Source: Leuctra nigra
Lineage: Eukaryota > Arthropoda > Insecta > Plecoptera > Leuctridae
Assembly: GCA_934045905.1 (NCBI GenBank)
Contig: OW203769.1
Coordinates: forward strand, 24,831,705 to 24,895,704
Direction: 5' to 3'
DNA: 64,000 bases
Within the stretch, counting starts at the first letter, position 1. Each line of letters opens with the position of its first letter. Both the position numbers and the translations under genes were made by a program. The notes under the pieces are model-generated. The model had not been told where the DNA came from, searched no databases, and saw nothing but the letters and a program-made list of their open reading frames with translations. Shown piece by piece: positions 12,043 through 24,595 of this stretch.

Positions 12043-12678
12043 GTGATGAAAACAATGTAATTTATTGCTCGCATGTGCTCGCAATATTGTTTGATTGTTG
12101 ATGATTGTTGAATGTTGCTGATTGTTTTAGCAGTAATTTCTAAGATCAACCAAAACAACGTTTCTTGAGAATAACTGTCAGACAATTAGATTTTGGATAA
12201 ATTATGATACTGTTTATTACAAAATACGGTTATACGGTATGTGTGGTAGCCTGGATCACATTTTTTGCAAATTTCTTTGGCGGGAAAACGGCAGGCTATC
12301 GCGTGATGACATTTTTACCATCCAACAATGAGGTTGCCATGGACATGGTTATAAAAAATATGACATAATTCGACATGAATACCGTTTTCCCGCCAAAATG
12401 TTCAGTAAATTTAAATGTAATATTTATGAATGAAAATTTACTCTTTGGAGTGCGAAAATAGGGTGTTTTAACAATCAAATATGTTTTTATTTTCAAAAAG
12501 GCATTTGCTTATTTGCATTCACTGCATCAATGAATCTGTATTAGTTCTCTGTCCAACGATGATGGCAATGGCAATATCAGACAAGAAGCAATAAAAATAA
12601 TTGGTGCTGTACGTCGGTGCTCGCTCAATGCTCAACAGATGAAAATTAAATCGGCATTGGTCTAAGTTTGCTGACTAA

Positions 12679-12826
12679 GGGCCGGTCTTTCAATGCCTTG
12701 CTAACTTTTATACAGTCAATTAGGAATATATTGCCATGGCAACAACCAATTACATTTCTAGAATGACCACTAACTAACTGTTACGAGCTAATGGAGACTT
12801 TAGCAAAGTATTGAAAGACCGGGCCC
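12679..12826. mobile_element. MITE family M1, copy 2
   Basis: Ends GGGCCGGTCTTTCAAT and ATTGAAAGACCGGGCCC. The interior shares TTGCCATGGCAACAACCAAT and TAGAATGACCACTA.. with 7480-7710. 148 bp, non-coding. Confidence 0.75.
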
Positions 12827-13395
12827 AAGTGCACAAGGACAACCACAAGGACAACGATGACTTTAGATTTGATTGATTCTATGACAAGTTATGAACATTT
12901 TCACGTTTTCATTTTAAATAATTATAAAGTGAAAATGGCCCAGTCAGTGTCTGGCCATTAGTTCTAGTTTTCTCCCGGGCGCGTAGGGGGAAAGTGGGGG
13001 TCAATGACCCCCCACTGTTCATCTTGACACCCCCAGATATCACCCCCAGAAATACAAAAATGTTGATATGGCCATGCAAAAATGCCCAAATTTGCTCCAT
13101 TATGAGGTTGAATTTACAAAATGTTCTCAAGTTTTACAAAACTTAATTTCTTTGGCTACGTCAAATCGTAGATTTCAACTCGTGCTGAACCTTACCAAAA
13201 ATGTTTTGTTTTATGAATCACATGTCGAACCCTGGTCAAAAAGGTGACCCTAGTCTAATGATGTAAAATCATTTTGATTTTGCAGCGTACGGCACACGGC
13301 GCGTTTTTTCCCGCTCTGTCACGCGGTTTTTCGCCCTGGGGAGTTTTACACGAGTCTTTTGCTCGTCCTGTGTGTTCGCTCCCATAAGACTCCCC

Positions 13396-14217
13396 TAGAT
13401 TGGAAATGATAGCTGTGATTTGCGTTTGGTTGAGCAGCGTAAGGAGGAAGAATAAGAAAATCAGGGATGTTGTGACATGATTTATGCTAGATTGAAGCGT
13501 AATGATCACTGTTTTTTATATACTAAGAAAGAACGACGCTTAGTTGACAAACGGCAACTCTTGTTGGGAGCTTATAGTCATGACTAAAATATTGGAAACC
13601 ATCAATTGAAAGTGAAGACAGGAAAATTGGAGACAAATTCATTTTATTATCATCAATTATATACAATTTCATAAATCATCTAAGCTGCATTATTTGTATC
13701 GTTTAAAGTAATTTTTCAGCTTGACACGCTGACGACGTTGCTCGACGCCCAGACGCTTGACGTCGAAAAGAACAGCAAAGACGCCTTTCAGGAAATACAG
13801 CCTCCTTCACTTCAACAATGTGTATGAAACAGATACATCAATAAACACGTTTATATCAAGCGTATGAATCTGTTGTACAATAAGCTATGAGAAAATTGAA
13901 GCAGTGAAGAGAAGTCATGTCCGTGGGAAATCTTTTCGAAATAAAAAGAAAATTAACAAAGAGAGAAATTATATACATGATGAAGTGCATGCCCAAAAGT
14001 ATGATATTGAAAAGTTCCATAACATAATTACCTGTGAACGTATTGGAAGGTAAGTAGTTGATCTGCAAAAATATCGAAACCCGGGAAACAGCGTGTGTGT
14101 ATCAACACCAGTACAGCCAGCAAGACACTAAAACAAAATTCACTAAAAAAGCGGCATTAAATATCTTGTTCTATTTATCAAAATAAAGAACAACACTTTC
14201 ATGAAGAGCAGCATTTA
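13396..14217. other. AT-rich spacer, nothing recognised
   Basis: No supported gene or element before the satellite array. Confidence 0.4.
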
Positions 14218-17200
14218 CATCGTGCAGTCAAAAAGCTACGGTTCTAACAACAGCGTTGTTCAGGGGGGTGGGAAGGGAGGGGGGGGGGGGGGGGTGTTCA
14301 CGATTTGTGACAAAAGGGAAGAAGGTCAAGTGACTACACTGTGGCACCGTATTATCAACACACTCCACTGACATCGTGTTCATCGTGCAGTCGAAGAGCT
14401 ACGGTTCTAACAACAGCGTTGTTCAGGGGGGGGGGGGGGGTCACGATTTGTGACATAGTCACAAGGGAAGAAGGCCAAGTGACTACACTGTGGCACCGTA
14501 TTATCAACACACTCCACTGACATCGTGTTCATCGTGCAGTCGAAAAGCTACGGTTCAAACAACAGCGCTGATCACTAGTGACCAGACTCTGCGCCACCGT
14601 ATTATCAACACACTCCACTGACATCGTGTTCATCGTGTAGTCGAAGAGCTACGGTTCTAACAACAGCGTTGTTCAAGGGGGGGTCACGATTTGTGACATA
14701 GTCACAAGGGAAGAGGCCAAGTGACTACACTGTGGCACCGTATTATCAACACACTCCACTGACATCGTGTTCATCGTGCAGTCGAAAAGCTACGGTTCAA
14801 ACAACAGCGCTGATCACTAGTGACCGACTCTGCGCCACCGTATTATCAACACACTCCACTGACATCGTGTTCATCGTGTAGTCGAAGAGCTACGGTTCTA
14901 ACAACAGCGTTGTTCAAGGTGGGGTCACGATTTGTGACATAGTCACAAGGGAAGAGGCCAAGTGACTACACTGTGGCACCGTATTATCAACACACTCCAC
15001 TGACATCGTGTTCATCGTGCAGTCGAGAAGCTACGGTTCAAACAACAGCGCTGATCACTAGTGACCAGACTCTGCGCCACCGTATTATCAACACACTCCA
15101 CTGACATCGTGTTCATCGTGTAGTCGAAAAGCTACGGTTCTAACAACAGCGTTGTTCAAGGGAGGGTCACGATTTGTGACATAGTCACAAGGAAAGAAGG
15201 TCAAGTGACTACACTGCGCCACCGTATTATCAACACACTCCACTGACATCGTGTTCATCGTGTAGTCGAAGAGCTACGGTTCTAACAACGGCGTTGTTCA
15301 GGGAGGGGGAGGGTCACAATTTGTGACAAAGTCACAAGGGAAGAAGGCTAAGTGACTTCACTGTGGCACCGTATTATCAACACACTCCACTGACATCGTG
15401 TTCATCGTGCAGTCGAAAAGCTACGGTTCAAACAACAGAGCTGTAGACCTGCGCCACCGTATTATCAACACACTCCACTGACATCGTGTTCATCGTGTAG
15501 TCGAAGAGCTACGGTTCTAACAACAGCGTTGTTCAGGGAGGGGGGGTCACGATTTGTGACATAGTCACAAGGGAAGAAGGCCAAGTGACTACACTGTGGC
15601 ACCGTATTATCAACACACTCCACTGACATCGTATTCATCGTGCAGTCGAAAAGCTACGGTTCAAACAACAGCGCTGATCACTAGTGACCAGACTCTGCGC
15701 CACCGTATTATCAACACACTCCACTGACATCGTGTTCATCGTGTAGTCTAAGAGCTACGGTTCTAACAACAGCGTTGTTCAGGGGGGGGGGGGTCACGAT
15801 TTGTGACATAGTCACAAGGGAAGAAGGCCAAGTGACTACACTGTGGCACCGTATTATCAACACACTCCACTGACATCGTGTTCATCGTGCAGTCGAAAAG
15901 CTACGGTTCAAACAACAGCGCTGATCAAGTCACCAGACTCTGCGCCACCGTATTATCAACACACTCCACTGACATCGTGTTCATCGTGTAGTCGAAGAGC
16001 TACGGTTCAAACAACAGCGTTGTTCAAGGGGGGGTCACGATTTGTGACATATTCACAAGGGAAGAAGGTCAAGTGACTACACTGCGCCACCGTATTATCA
16101 ACACACTCCACTGACATCGTGTTCATCGTGTAGTCGAAGAGCTACGGTTCTAACAACAGCGTTGTTCAGGGGGGGGGGGGGAGGGTCACAATTTGTGACA
16201 AAGTCACAAGGGAAGAAGGCTAAGTGACTACACTGTGGCACCGTATTTTCAACACACTCCACTGACATCGTGTTCATCGTGCAGTCGAAAAGCTACGGTT
16301 CAAACAACAGAGCTGTAGACCTGCGCCACCGTATTATCAACACACTCCACTGACATCGTGTTCATCGTGTAGTCGAAGAGCTACGGTTCTAACAACAGCG
16401 TTGTTCAGGGGGGGGGGGGAGGGTCACAATTTGTGACAAAGTCACAAGGGAAGAAGGCTAAGTGACTACACTGTGGCACCGTATTATCAACACACTCCAC
16501 TGACATCGTGTTCATCGTGCAGTCGAAAAGCTACGGTTCAAACAACAGAGCTGTAGACCTGCGCCACCGTATTATCAACACACTCCACTGACATCGTGTT
16601 CATCGTGTAGTCGAAGAGCTACGGTTCTAATAACAGCGTTGTTCAAGGGGGGGGTCACGATTTGTGACAAAGTCACAAGGGAAGAGGCCAAGTGACTACA
16701 CTGTGGCACCGTATTATCAACACACTCCACTGACATCGTGTTCATCGTGCAGTCGAAAAGCTACGGTTCAAACAACAGCGCTGATCACTAGTGACCAGAC
16801 TCTGCGCCACCGTATTATCAACACACTCCACTGACATCGTGTTCATCGTGTAGTCGAAGAGCTACGGTTCTAACAACAGCGTTGTTCAGGGGGGGGGGTC
16901 ACGATTTGTGACATAGTCACAAGGGAAGAAGGCCAAGTGACTACACTCTGGCACCGTATTATCAACACACTCCACTGACATCGTGTTCATCGTGCAGTCG
17001 AAAAGCTACGGTTCAAACAACAGCGCTGATCAAGTGACCAGACTCTGCGCCACCGTATTATCAACACACTCCACTGACATCGTGTTCATCGTGTAGTCGA
17101 AGAGCTACGGTTCAAACAACAGCGTTGTTCAAGGGGGGGTCACGATTTGTGACATATTCACAAGGGAAGAAGGTCAAGTGACTACACTGCGCCACCGTAT

Positions 17201-19633
17201 TATCAACACACTCCACTGACATCGTGTTCATCGTGTAGTCGAAGAGCTACGGTTCTAACAACAGCGTTGTTCAGGGGGGGGGGGAGGGTCACAATTTGTG
17301 ACAAAGTCACAAGGGAAGAAGGCTAAGTGACTACACTGTGGCACCGTATTTTCAACACACTCCACTGACATCGTGTTCATCGTGCAGTCGAAAAGCTACG
17401 GTTCAAACAACAGAGCTGTAGACCTGCGCCACCGTATTATCAACACACTCCACTGACATCGTGTTCATCGTGTAGTCGAAGAGCTACGGTTCTAATAACA
17501 GCGTTGTTCAAGGGGGGGTCACGATTTGTGACAAAGTCACAAGGGAAGAGGCCAAGTGACTACACTGTGGCACCGTATTATCAACACACTCCACTGACAT
17601 CGTGTTCATCGTGCTGTCGAAAAGCTACGGTTCAAACAACAGCGCTGATCACTAGTGACCAGACTCTGCGCCACCGTATTATCAACACACTCCACTGACA
17701 TCGTGTTCATCGTGTAGTCGAAGAGCTACGGTTCTAACAACAGCGTTGTTCAAGGGGGGGTCACGATTTGTGACATAGTCACAAGGGAAGAAGGCCAAGT
17801 GACTACACTGTGGCACCGTATTATCAACACACTCCACTGACATCGTGTTCATCGTGCAGTCGAAGAGCTACGGTTCAAACAACAGCGTTGTTCAAGGGGG
17901 GGTCACGATTTGTGACATAGTCACAAGGGAAGAAGGTCAAGTGACTACACTGTGGCACCGTATTATCAACACACTCCACTGACATCGTGTTCATCGTGCA
18001 GTCGAAGAGCTACGGTTCAAACAACAGCGTTGTTCAAGGGGGGGTCACGATTTGTGACATAGTCACAAGGGAAGAAGGTCAAGTGACTACACTGTGGCAC
18101 CGTATTATCAACACACTCCACTGACATCGTGTTCATCGTGTAGTCAAAGAGCTACGGTTCTAACAACAGCGTTGTTCAGGGGGGGGGGGTCACAATTTGT
18201 GACAAAGTCACAAGGGAAGAGGCCAAGTGACTACACTGTGGCACCGTATTATCAACACACTCCACTGACATCGTGTTCATCGTGCAGTCGAAAAGCTACG
18301 GTTCAAACAACAGCGCTGATCACTAGTGACCAGACTCTGCCCCACCGTATTATCAACACACTCCACTGACATCGTGTTCATCGTGTAGTCGAAGAGCTAC
18401 GGTTCTAACAACAGCGTTGTTCAAGGGGGGGTCACGATTTGTGACATAGTCACAAGGGAAGAGGCAAAGTGACTACACTGTGGCACCGTATTTTCAACAC
18501 ACTCCACTGACATCGTGTTCATCGTGCAGTCGAAAAGCTACGGTTCAAACAACAGCGCTGATCACTAGTGACCAGACTCTGCGCCACCGTATTATCAACA
18601 CACTCCACTGACATCGTGTTCATCGTGTAGTCGAAGAGCTACGGTTTAAACAACAGCGTTGTTCAAGGGGGGGTCACGATTTGTGACATAGTCACAAGGG
18701 AAGAGGCCAAGTGACTACACTGTGGCACCGTATTATCAACACACTCCACTGACATCGTGTTCATCGTGCAGTCGAAAAGCTACGGTTCAAACAACAGCGC
18801 TGATCACTAGTGACCAGACTCTGCGCCACCGTATTATCAACACACTCCACTGACATCGTGTTCATCGTGTAGTCGAAGAGCTACGGTTCTAACAACAGCG
18901 TTGTTCAAGGGGGGGTCACGATTTGTGACATAGTCACAAGGGAAGAGGCCAAGTGACTACACTGTGGCACCGTATTATCAACACACTCCACTGACATCGT
19001 GTTCATCGTGCAGTCGAAAAGCTACGGTTCAAACAACAGCGCTGATCACTAGTGACCAGACTCTGCGCCACCGTATTATCAACACACTCCACTGACATCG
19101 TGTTCATCGTGTAGTCGAAGAGCTACGGTTCTAACAACAGCGTTGTTCAAGGGGGGGTCACGATTTGTGACATAGTCACAAGGGAAGAGGCCAAGTGACT
19201 ACACTGTGGCACCGTATTATCAACACACTCCACTGACATCGTGTTCATCGTGCAGTCGAAAAGCTACGGTTCAAACAACAGCGCTGATCACTAGTGACCA
19301 GACTCTGCGCCACCGTATTATCAACACACTCCACTGACATCGTGTTCATCGTGTAGTCGAAGAGCTACGGTTCTAACAACAGCGTTGTTCAAGGGGGGGT
19401 CACGATTTGTGACATAGTCACAAGGGAAGAGGCCAAGTGACTACACTGTGGCACCGTATTATCAACACACTCCACTGACATCGTGTTCATCGTGCAGTCG
19501 AAAAGCTACGGTTCAAACAACAGCGCTGATCACTAGTGACCAGACTCTGCGCCACCGTATTATCAACACACTCCACTGACATCGTGTTCATCGTGTAGTC
19601 GAAGAGCTACGGTTTAAACAACAGCGTTGTTCA
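14218..19633 (+). repeat. Satellite array, about 43 monomers, 242-bp dimeric higher-order unit
   Basis: Every monomer starts CGTATTATCAACACACTCCA. Two types alternate. Type A (about 141 bp) carries a variable run of G, TCACGATTTGTGACATAGTC and GTGACTACACTGTGGCAC. Type B (about 101 bp) ends with CAGCGCTGATCACTAGTGAC. At the right end starts fall at 18729, 18971, 19213 and 19455, exactly 242 bp apart, with near-identical sequence. The left and middle parts are more varied, including a shortened type B with AGCTGTAGACCTGC at 15430, 16307, 16547 and 17412. Small frames inside are chance products of the repeat. No protein or RNA gene recognised. Confidence 0.95.
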
Positions 19634-19960
19634 CTAAGGTGCAGTCCATAAACTACGTTCGCGATTTTGGTGGAGAGGGGGATTCACTATTTGTGACATA
19701 AGCACAAGGGGGGAGGGTTTGTAAGTATAGTTATGTTACGTCACACTTCCAAACTCAAATTTCTATATTTTTTTATTTTTGAAATAAAAAAATATGGTAC
19801 TCTATCCTATTGGGGGGGGGGGGGGGGGGGGGCGATCCACAATTTGTGACGTAATTACAGAGGGGGGAGGGGGGAGTTGGTTTTGTGACAAGCTGTGACA
19901 TTGGGGAGATCTTTGTCTGTCCCCGGCCGTAGCTACGGTTCAAACAACAGCGTAGTTCAC
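19634..19960. repeat. Flanking sequence related to the satellite, with G22 run
   Basis: Contains two degenerate relatives of the type A core: TTCACTATTTGTGACATAAG (about 19681) and CCACAATTTGTGACGTAATT (about 19838), each beside G runs (one of 22 G at 19811-19832). AGCTACGGTTCAAACAACAG (about 19930) is identical to part of the monomer. The array probably arose from this transposon-like sequence. Confidence 0.6.
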
Positions 19961-20780
19961 TGCAATACTATCAGACAGCTTACGGTACCGCGAAGTAACA
20001 AGATGGGACAACATCTGGAAGACGAGAAACACCAGGATGTGACGACCATCGAGGATGAGAGGCGGGACACACTGCAGGGATTCGAACCCGCTGTCCTGAA
20101 GCAGCAGTCAACCAGGATCATATCTGGAGCAATGGAGAAACACTTGGTTATTTCCTGTTATTTCATTCACTGTTTGTTAAAATTTAATAGTGTTTTTGGG
20201 CATGCACTTCAATAAAACACAATTCAATATATCTAAAATATTATCTTCAATTCAATAAGAAAGCAAGTCTGCCAAGAACTTTGTTTGGGCAGAAGCATGA
20301 GCTCGAGCGAGTAAATTTGTTTGACGTTCTCGTCGGGGCGAAACTGTTATTCCACTGGTTCACCCTGTGATGGAAATTGGTTAAAAGTGGTGCAGTCTCA
20401 TTGGTCCCATCAAGTGTAGTGACTGCAGAAGAATCTGTGAACATTTCCTTTTAGTTCGATTAAGATATTTTGAAATACCGGATTGACGTCACTAATCTAG
20501 ACACTGAACTGGTGTCGAAGTGTGGACTCTTGAATCTCAGATTGTCTTCACTTGTGTCTGCAATTCATCTCCATCATTCTGTGTCCAATGTGTAGCTGAG
20601 GCGAGATGGCTTCTGTACAGATGTTCAAATCATATCATACAACCGCTTTTTCATATCGCTTCAAACATTGACTGCGATATTTTATTTCCGATTTCGTTGT
20701 TATAGTTACATGGTGATCATTGTATGCTCGACATTCTTATACTTTGCCGCGACCTTCTTTGTTGTAACAATGACCAGATG
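19961..20780. other. Unassigned stretch right of the satellite
   Basis: A 106-codon frame runs 19895-20215 on + but begins in satellite-like sequence and has no recognisable protein family. GATTCGAACCC at about 20078 resembles a reverse-oriented tRNA B box, hinting at a SINE relic. No confident gene. Confidence 0.35.
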
Positions 20781-20789
20781 GCAGATACA

Positions 20790-20905
20790 ACAGTTTGAAA
20801 TGCAACCTTCAACCTTCATTGGCACTCAAGGAACAATTTATCTGTTTTATATGATTTTGAAATATGTTTCAAATATCCACTTTAAATGGGAGAATAAGGG
20901 CTAAG
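20790..20905 (+). repeat. Partial third copy of segmental repeat R-C
   Basis: CATTGGCACTCAAGGAACAA and the bases after it match 24278-24345 and, less closely, 26420-26480. Only the short core is present. Confidence 0.6.
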
Positions 20906-21991
20906 CTACAGATTTTGTAAGAAACTGTATTTGTGATAAAATTGCACCCATGTTACTGTTTCCAAAGCTATACTTCTAACATTGTGACTGAATTTTGCTT
21001 GAAAGAAATCTTCAAAATGATAAATGTGAAGCATCAAAAGACAATAGGCTAATTCCATACAAACGCGACCAAAAAAGTGAAAAATTTACATCACCATCTT
21101 TAATTTTGGTAAAACTTGGTATAAATGTTCACATACATAAATAAACACACATGTATTTTTTTTGTTTCGCCATATCTCTAACCGTGTTCGAGCGACGCTC
21201 CCCTAAAGAAACCAACTTTTTGTTGGGGTTGATTTACATAATCTATCATAACTTTTGATCCGTTTGAGATAATCGATTGTTTTATTTTAGTAATTGGAGC
21301 TCATAGCATGACCTTGTTAACTAGATATTGCACTTTTAAAAATATTTTAACAGGGGTGACCAAACCAAATTTTGACTTTATTTACCCCCACCCCCTAAAG
21401 AGAGGCCACTTTTAAAAATTTGAAAAAAATATATGATAACGGCAATACATAGTACTAAAATATCGCGTAAGTCGCATTCTAGGCCTACTTCTACTTTAGG
21501 CGCAGTAAACAAAAGTTTGAGGTAATGTTGAGAAATGTGCACTATTTTCCTGTGTGATGGGACTTGTATTTTTCACTAACGACCGAATGCGACTTTGAAT
21601 CCTCTTTATAAAATAAATATTCGATATTTGTTGTTAATTGTCCCTCCGTGTTAATTGTGTTGTTAGTGTCCTCGAAGTACTTATTATTGCAATATTGTAT
21701 TTGCAGTTAGTAGGTAAAATAATTCTTCACAGCATTTGACTGTATAAAGTTTCAGAGTATTTGTCAGTATGCAAATATTGAATAATACATCCAAGACAGG
21801 GGTGACCAAACCAAAGTTTGTCGTCTTTACCCCTCACCACCACCCAACAAGATACCGCTTTCGAAAATGAAAAAATAATGTACGTTACGCGTAATTAATA
21901 TGAACATAAGCTCAGCAAGTTTGGTCAGGTACTGGGAATTGAGAAAAGTTCGTCATCATGTTGAATTCTATGTTAATGTTTCAATAAATTA

Positions 21992-22155
21992 GGCCTGCGG
22001 CTTTGTACGCTTTCAGCAGGAATCATTCTTAATTATAAACGATTTTACATAGAATGTATCTGTATAATCTGTATATATCTAACAGATAATGTAAAATCGT
22101 TTATAATTAAGATTGATTGAAAAAGAATAATTGAAAGCGCACAAAAACGCGGGCC
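21992..22155. mobile_element. Snapback MITE, about 164 bp
   Basis: GGCCTGCGGCTTTGTACGCT at the left and a near-complement at the right (AGCGCACAAAAACGCGGGCC) flank an inner, nearly perfect inverted repeat, TTAATTATAAACGATTTTAC and its complement. Almost the whole element can fold on itself. Confidence 0.7.
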
Positions 22156-22190
22156 TTTATTGAAAAATTAACTAACTTCCATATGAATAT

Positions 22191-23160
22191 ACTAGGAAAA
22201 CGCTCTGTGTAACGCGTTGATAAGCGAGCACGGATACGTGCGACACCTCGAACCATAATTCCTTAAAACACGGTAATAATATACTGAAGGCTAGAAGCAT
22301 GATTCACTAAATTATATAAAAAATAACTGCATTTGTGTCTCATTGCAAGTTAGTAACAGACACACACTCATGTGTATTTTTTGGAGTATTTAGGTGTGTA
22401 TCAAAGGGATTTATTCCAAATAATAATTACAGAAACAAAACAGATAATTAAACAATACAGATAAATACAGAGATTGAAACTCACAAAATAGGCAACATGA
22501 CATAATTTAAGAAATAGTATTCAAACAGTTACTTGCCGTTCCATACAATAGAGCAATTTCCTATTACCCAACACATTGTATTGTAACTATAAATATAACG
22601 TATTGACTGAATAAATAAAATAATTCATAAACGTAATTTCATTTATCAACCAACCAACCAATCTATTTCTACAATCAAGCAGACATTTCGCCGGTCTACA
22701 AAAAATTTGCTTAGCATTTGAAAGGATTGAAAGTAAGACTGCATGTTAAAACTTTTATAAACAATAAATACCTATACTATCGGTTAAAATAAAATAAAAA
22801 CTATAACCTCGCAGGTATTGCTATAACTATACCTATTTAACCGTAAAACGTATTCTAACAATAATCTATAGACAGCTGACTGCTTCCGAGTTTGTTTTGA
22901 ATGGAGCGCATCGGGCGGCCGCAACGGACTCCTCGAACCTACAATGCTATTTATATGGGAAAACACGATTTTTTTTTATTTATGGACGGATCTTTCTCAA
23001 AAACTATACAGGTCTAAGTTAGTATGAGATGAAGGTGTGTGCAAAATTTCAGATCGATGCGTTGACCGGTGCGACCTGGGTTGAAGCGACAAAAAAAAAA
23101 CACACACACAGAGAAAGTGCCGCAAGAGTCAAGTAGAGACGCTCGCTCCGCTCGCTTAAT
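22191..23160. mobile_element. Large repeat R-D, copy 1 (about 970 bp)
   Basis: Reverse complement of 57358-58369 over nearly its full length. Shared landmarks are AACGCGTTGATAAGCGAGCA, GCGCATCGGGCGGCCGCAAC, GTGTGCAAAATTTCAGATCG and the terminus CGCTCGCTCCGCTCGCTTAA. No intact frame. Probably a high-copy non-autonomous element. Confidence 0.8.
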
Positions 23161-24595
23161 AACGTTGCTAAGCCTGTGTTCATATTAACTACTAGCAACA
23201 TACCTACATTAGTTTATTATTTTATTTTTGAAAGTGATCTCTTGTAGGGCAGGGTAAGGGATAAAGACTGCAAACATTGGTTTGGTCATCCCTGTCTTGG
23301 ATTTATTATTGAATTTTGCATACTCACAAATACTCTGAAACCTTATACAGTCAAATGCTACGAAGTCTTAATTTACCTACTAACTGCAAATACAATATTG
23401 TAATAATGTACCTACTTCTAATTAGACAATGAATTTGAGAATCAATGGTGTAAGAAGAAGAAGAACTGCGATCTAGTTCATGCATTTTTGCTTTAATAGG
23501 GTAATATGTCGGATCGGAGGGACAATTAACAACAAATATCGAATATTTATTTTATAAAGAGGAATCAAAGTCGCGTTCCATCGTTAGTGAAAAATACAAG
23601 TCCCATCACACAGGAAAATAGTGCACATTTCTCAACATTGCCTTAAACTTTTGTTTACTGCGCCTAAAGTAGAAGTAGGCCTATAATTCGACTTGCGCGA
23701 TATTTTAGTACTATATTTTGCCGATATCATATATTTTTTTCAGATTTTTAAAAGTGGCCTCTCTTTGGGGGATGAGGGTGTTTATTGTAAACATTTAGTT
23801 TGGCCACCCCTGTAAAAATATTTTTTTAATTTTAAATATCTAGTTAAAAAGCTCATTTAATTAGCTCTAATAATTAAAATAGATCAATCAATTATCTCAA
23901 ACGGATCCAAAGTTACGATACATTATGTAAATCAACCCCTACTAAAAGTTGGTTTTTTCGGGGTGCGTCTCTCCAACACCGTTAGAGATATGGCAAAACA
24001 AAAAAATACGTATGTGATTATTTAGGTTTATAAACAATTCTACCAAGTTTGACCAACATTAAAGAAGGTGACGTAAATTGTTGGGCCGCTTTGGCATGGA
24101 ACGAGTCAATAGAGACTTTTAAAATAAACCTAGCTATTGCTTTTGCATATAGCACGTAAGTACTTCCTATTGTTTGGTGCTTTTCATTTGTTATTTAAAA
24201 AGTGAGAGGGAACGCAATCTACGAACCCACAATTCCGTATTTAAAGACAAATTTACTGTTAAGACTGTAAGTCCTTTCATTGGCACTCAAGGAACAATTT
24301 ATCTGTTTTTATATGAATTTGAAAAATGTTTCAAATACTATTTTGTTCTGTTAGTTTTGATTGGCTAAGAAAGTCTCGTAGTCATCTACATTAGGCTCAT
24401 TTCGTAGTGTTTTTATTTTTTTGATTTCTTTAGTTATTTATAGCTTAGTAATACGATACTCGTAGGAGGGGAATTAATATTTTGTATCCTCTAAAAATTC
24501 TGGTAATAATCTAATCGTAGGTGCCATACCTTATAGTACGATAGAGATATTTGAAATACTACCGGATTGACGTCCTGTACTCTGGGACTGAACTG

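Larger units (their letters stand above)
10706..13395 (+). repeat. Dispersed repeat R-B, copy 1, with later insertions
   Basis: Collinear with 32094-33680. Shared starting block: TTAAGAGTCGACAGGACTCG. Also shared: TCATCGAGTGTAATACATAT, TTGCGTTCCAATCAAAGATA, ATCGCGTGATGACATTTT and GGTCAAAAAGGTGAC. Copy 1 is longer because it carries a solo LTR (10939-11721), a hairpin-bearing insert (about 11910-12045) and an M1 MITE (12679-12826). No intact frame; likely a non-autonomous transposon or segmental duplicate. Confidence 0.75.
21036..24120. mobile_element. 3-kb foldback element with 0.85-kb inverted arms
   Basis: Left arm (21036-21875) and right arm (23217-24120) are reverse complements along their length. 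Examples are CCCATCACACAGGAAAATAG against CTATTTTCCTGTGTGATGGG, and TAGGCCTACTTCTACTTTAG against its complement. The arms have diverged by substitutions and small indels. No transposase frame is visible. The centre holds a small MITE and a second large repeat (22191-23160), so this is a nested non-autonomous element. Confidence 0.8.

Noticed and set aside
15843..18369. Short repetitive frames inside the satellite
   Set aside because: Created by monomer periodicity; they stop and restart with each variant and G-run length.
14218..19633. CRISPR-like array of direct repeats
   Set aside because: Repeats are contiguous 100-140 bp monomers without unique spacers or cas genes, in a eukaryotic context.
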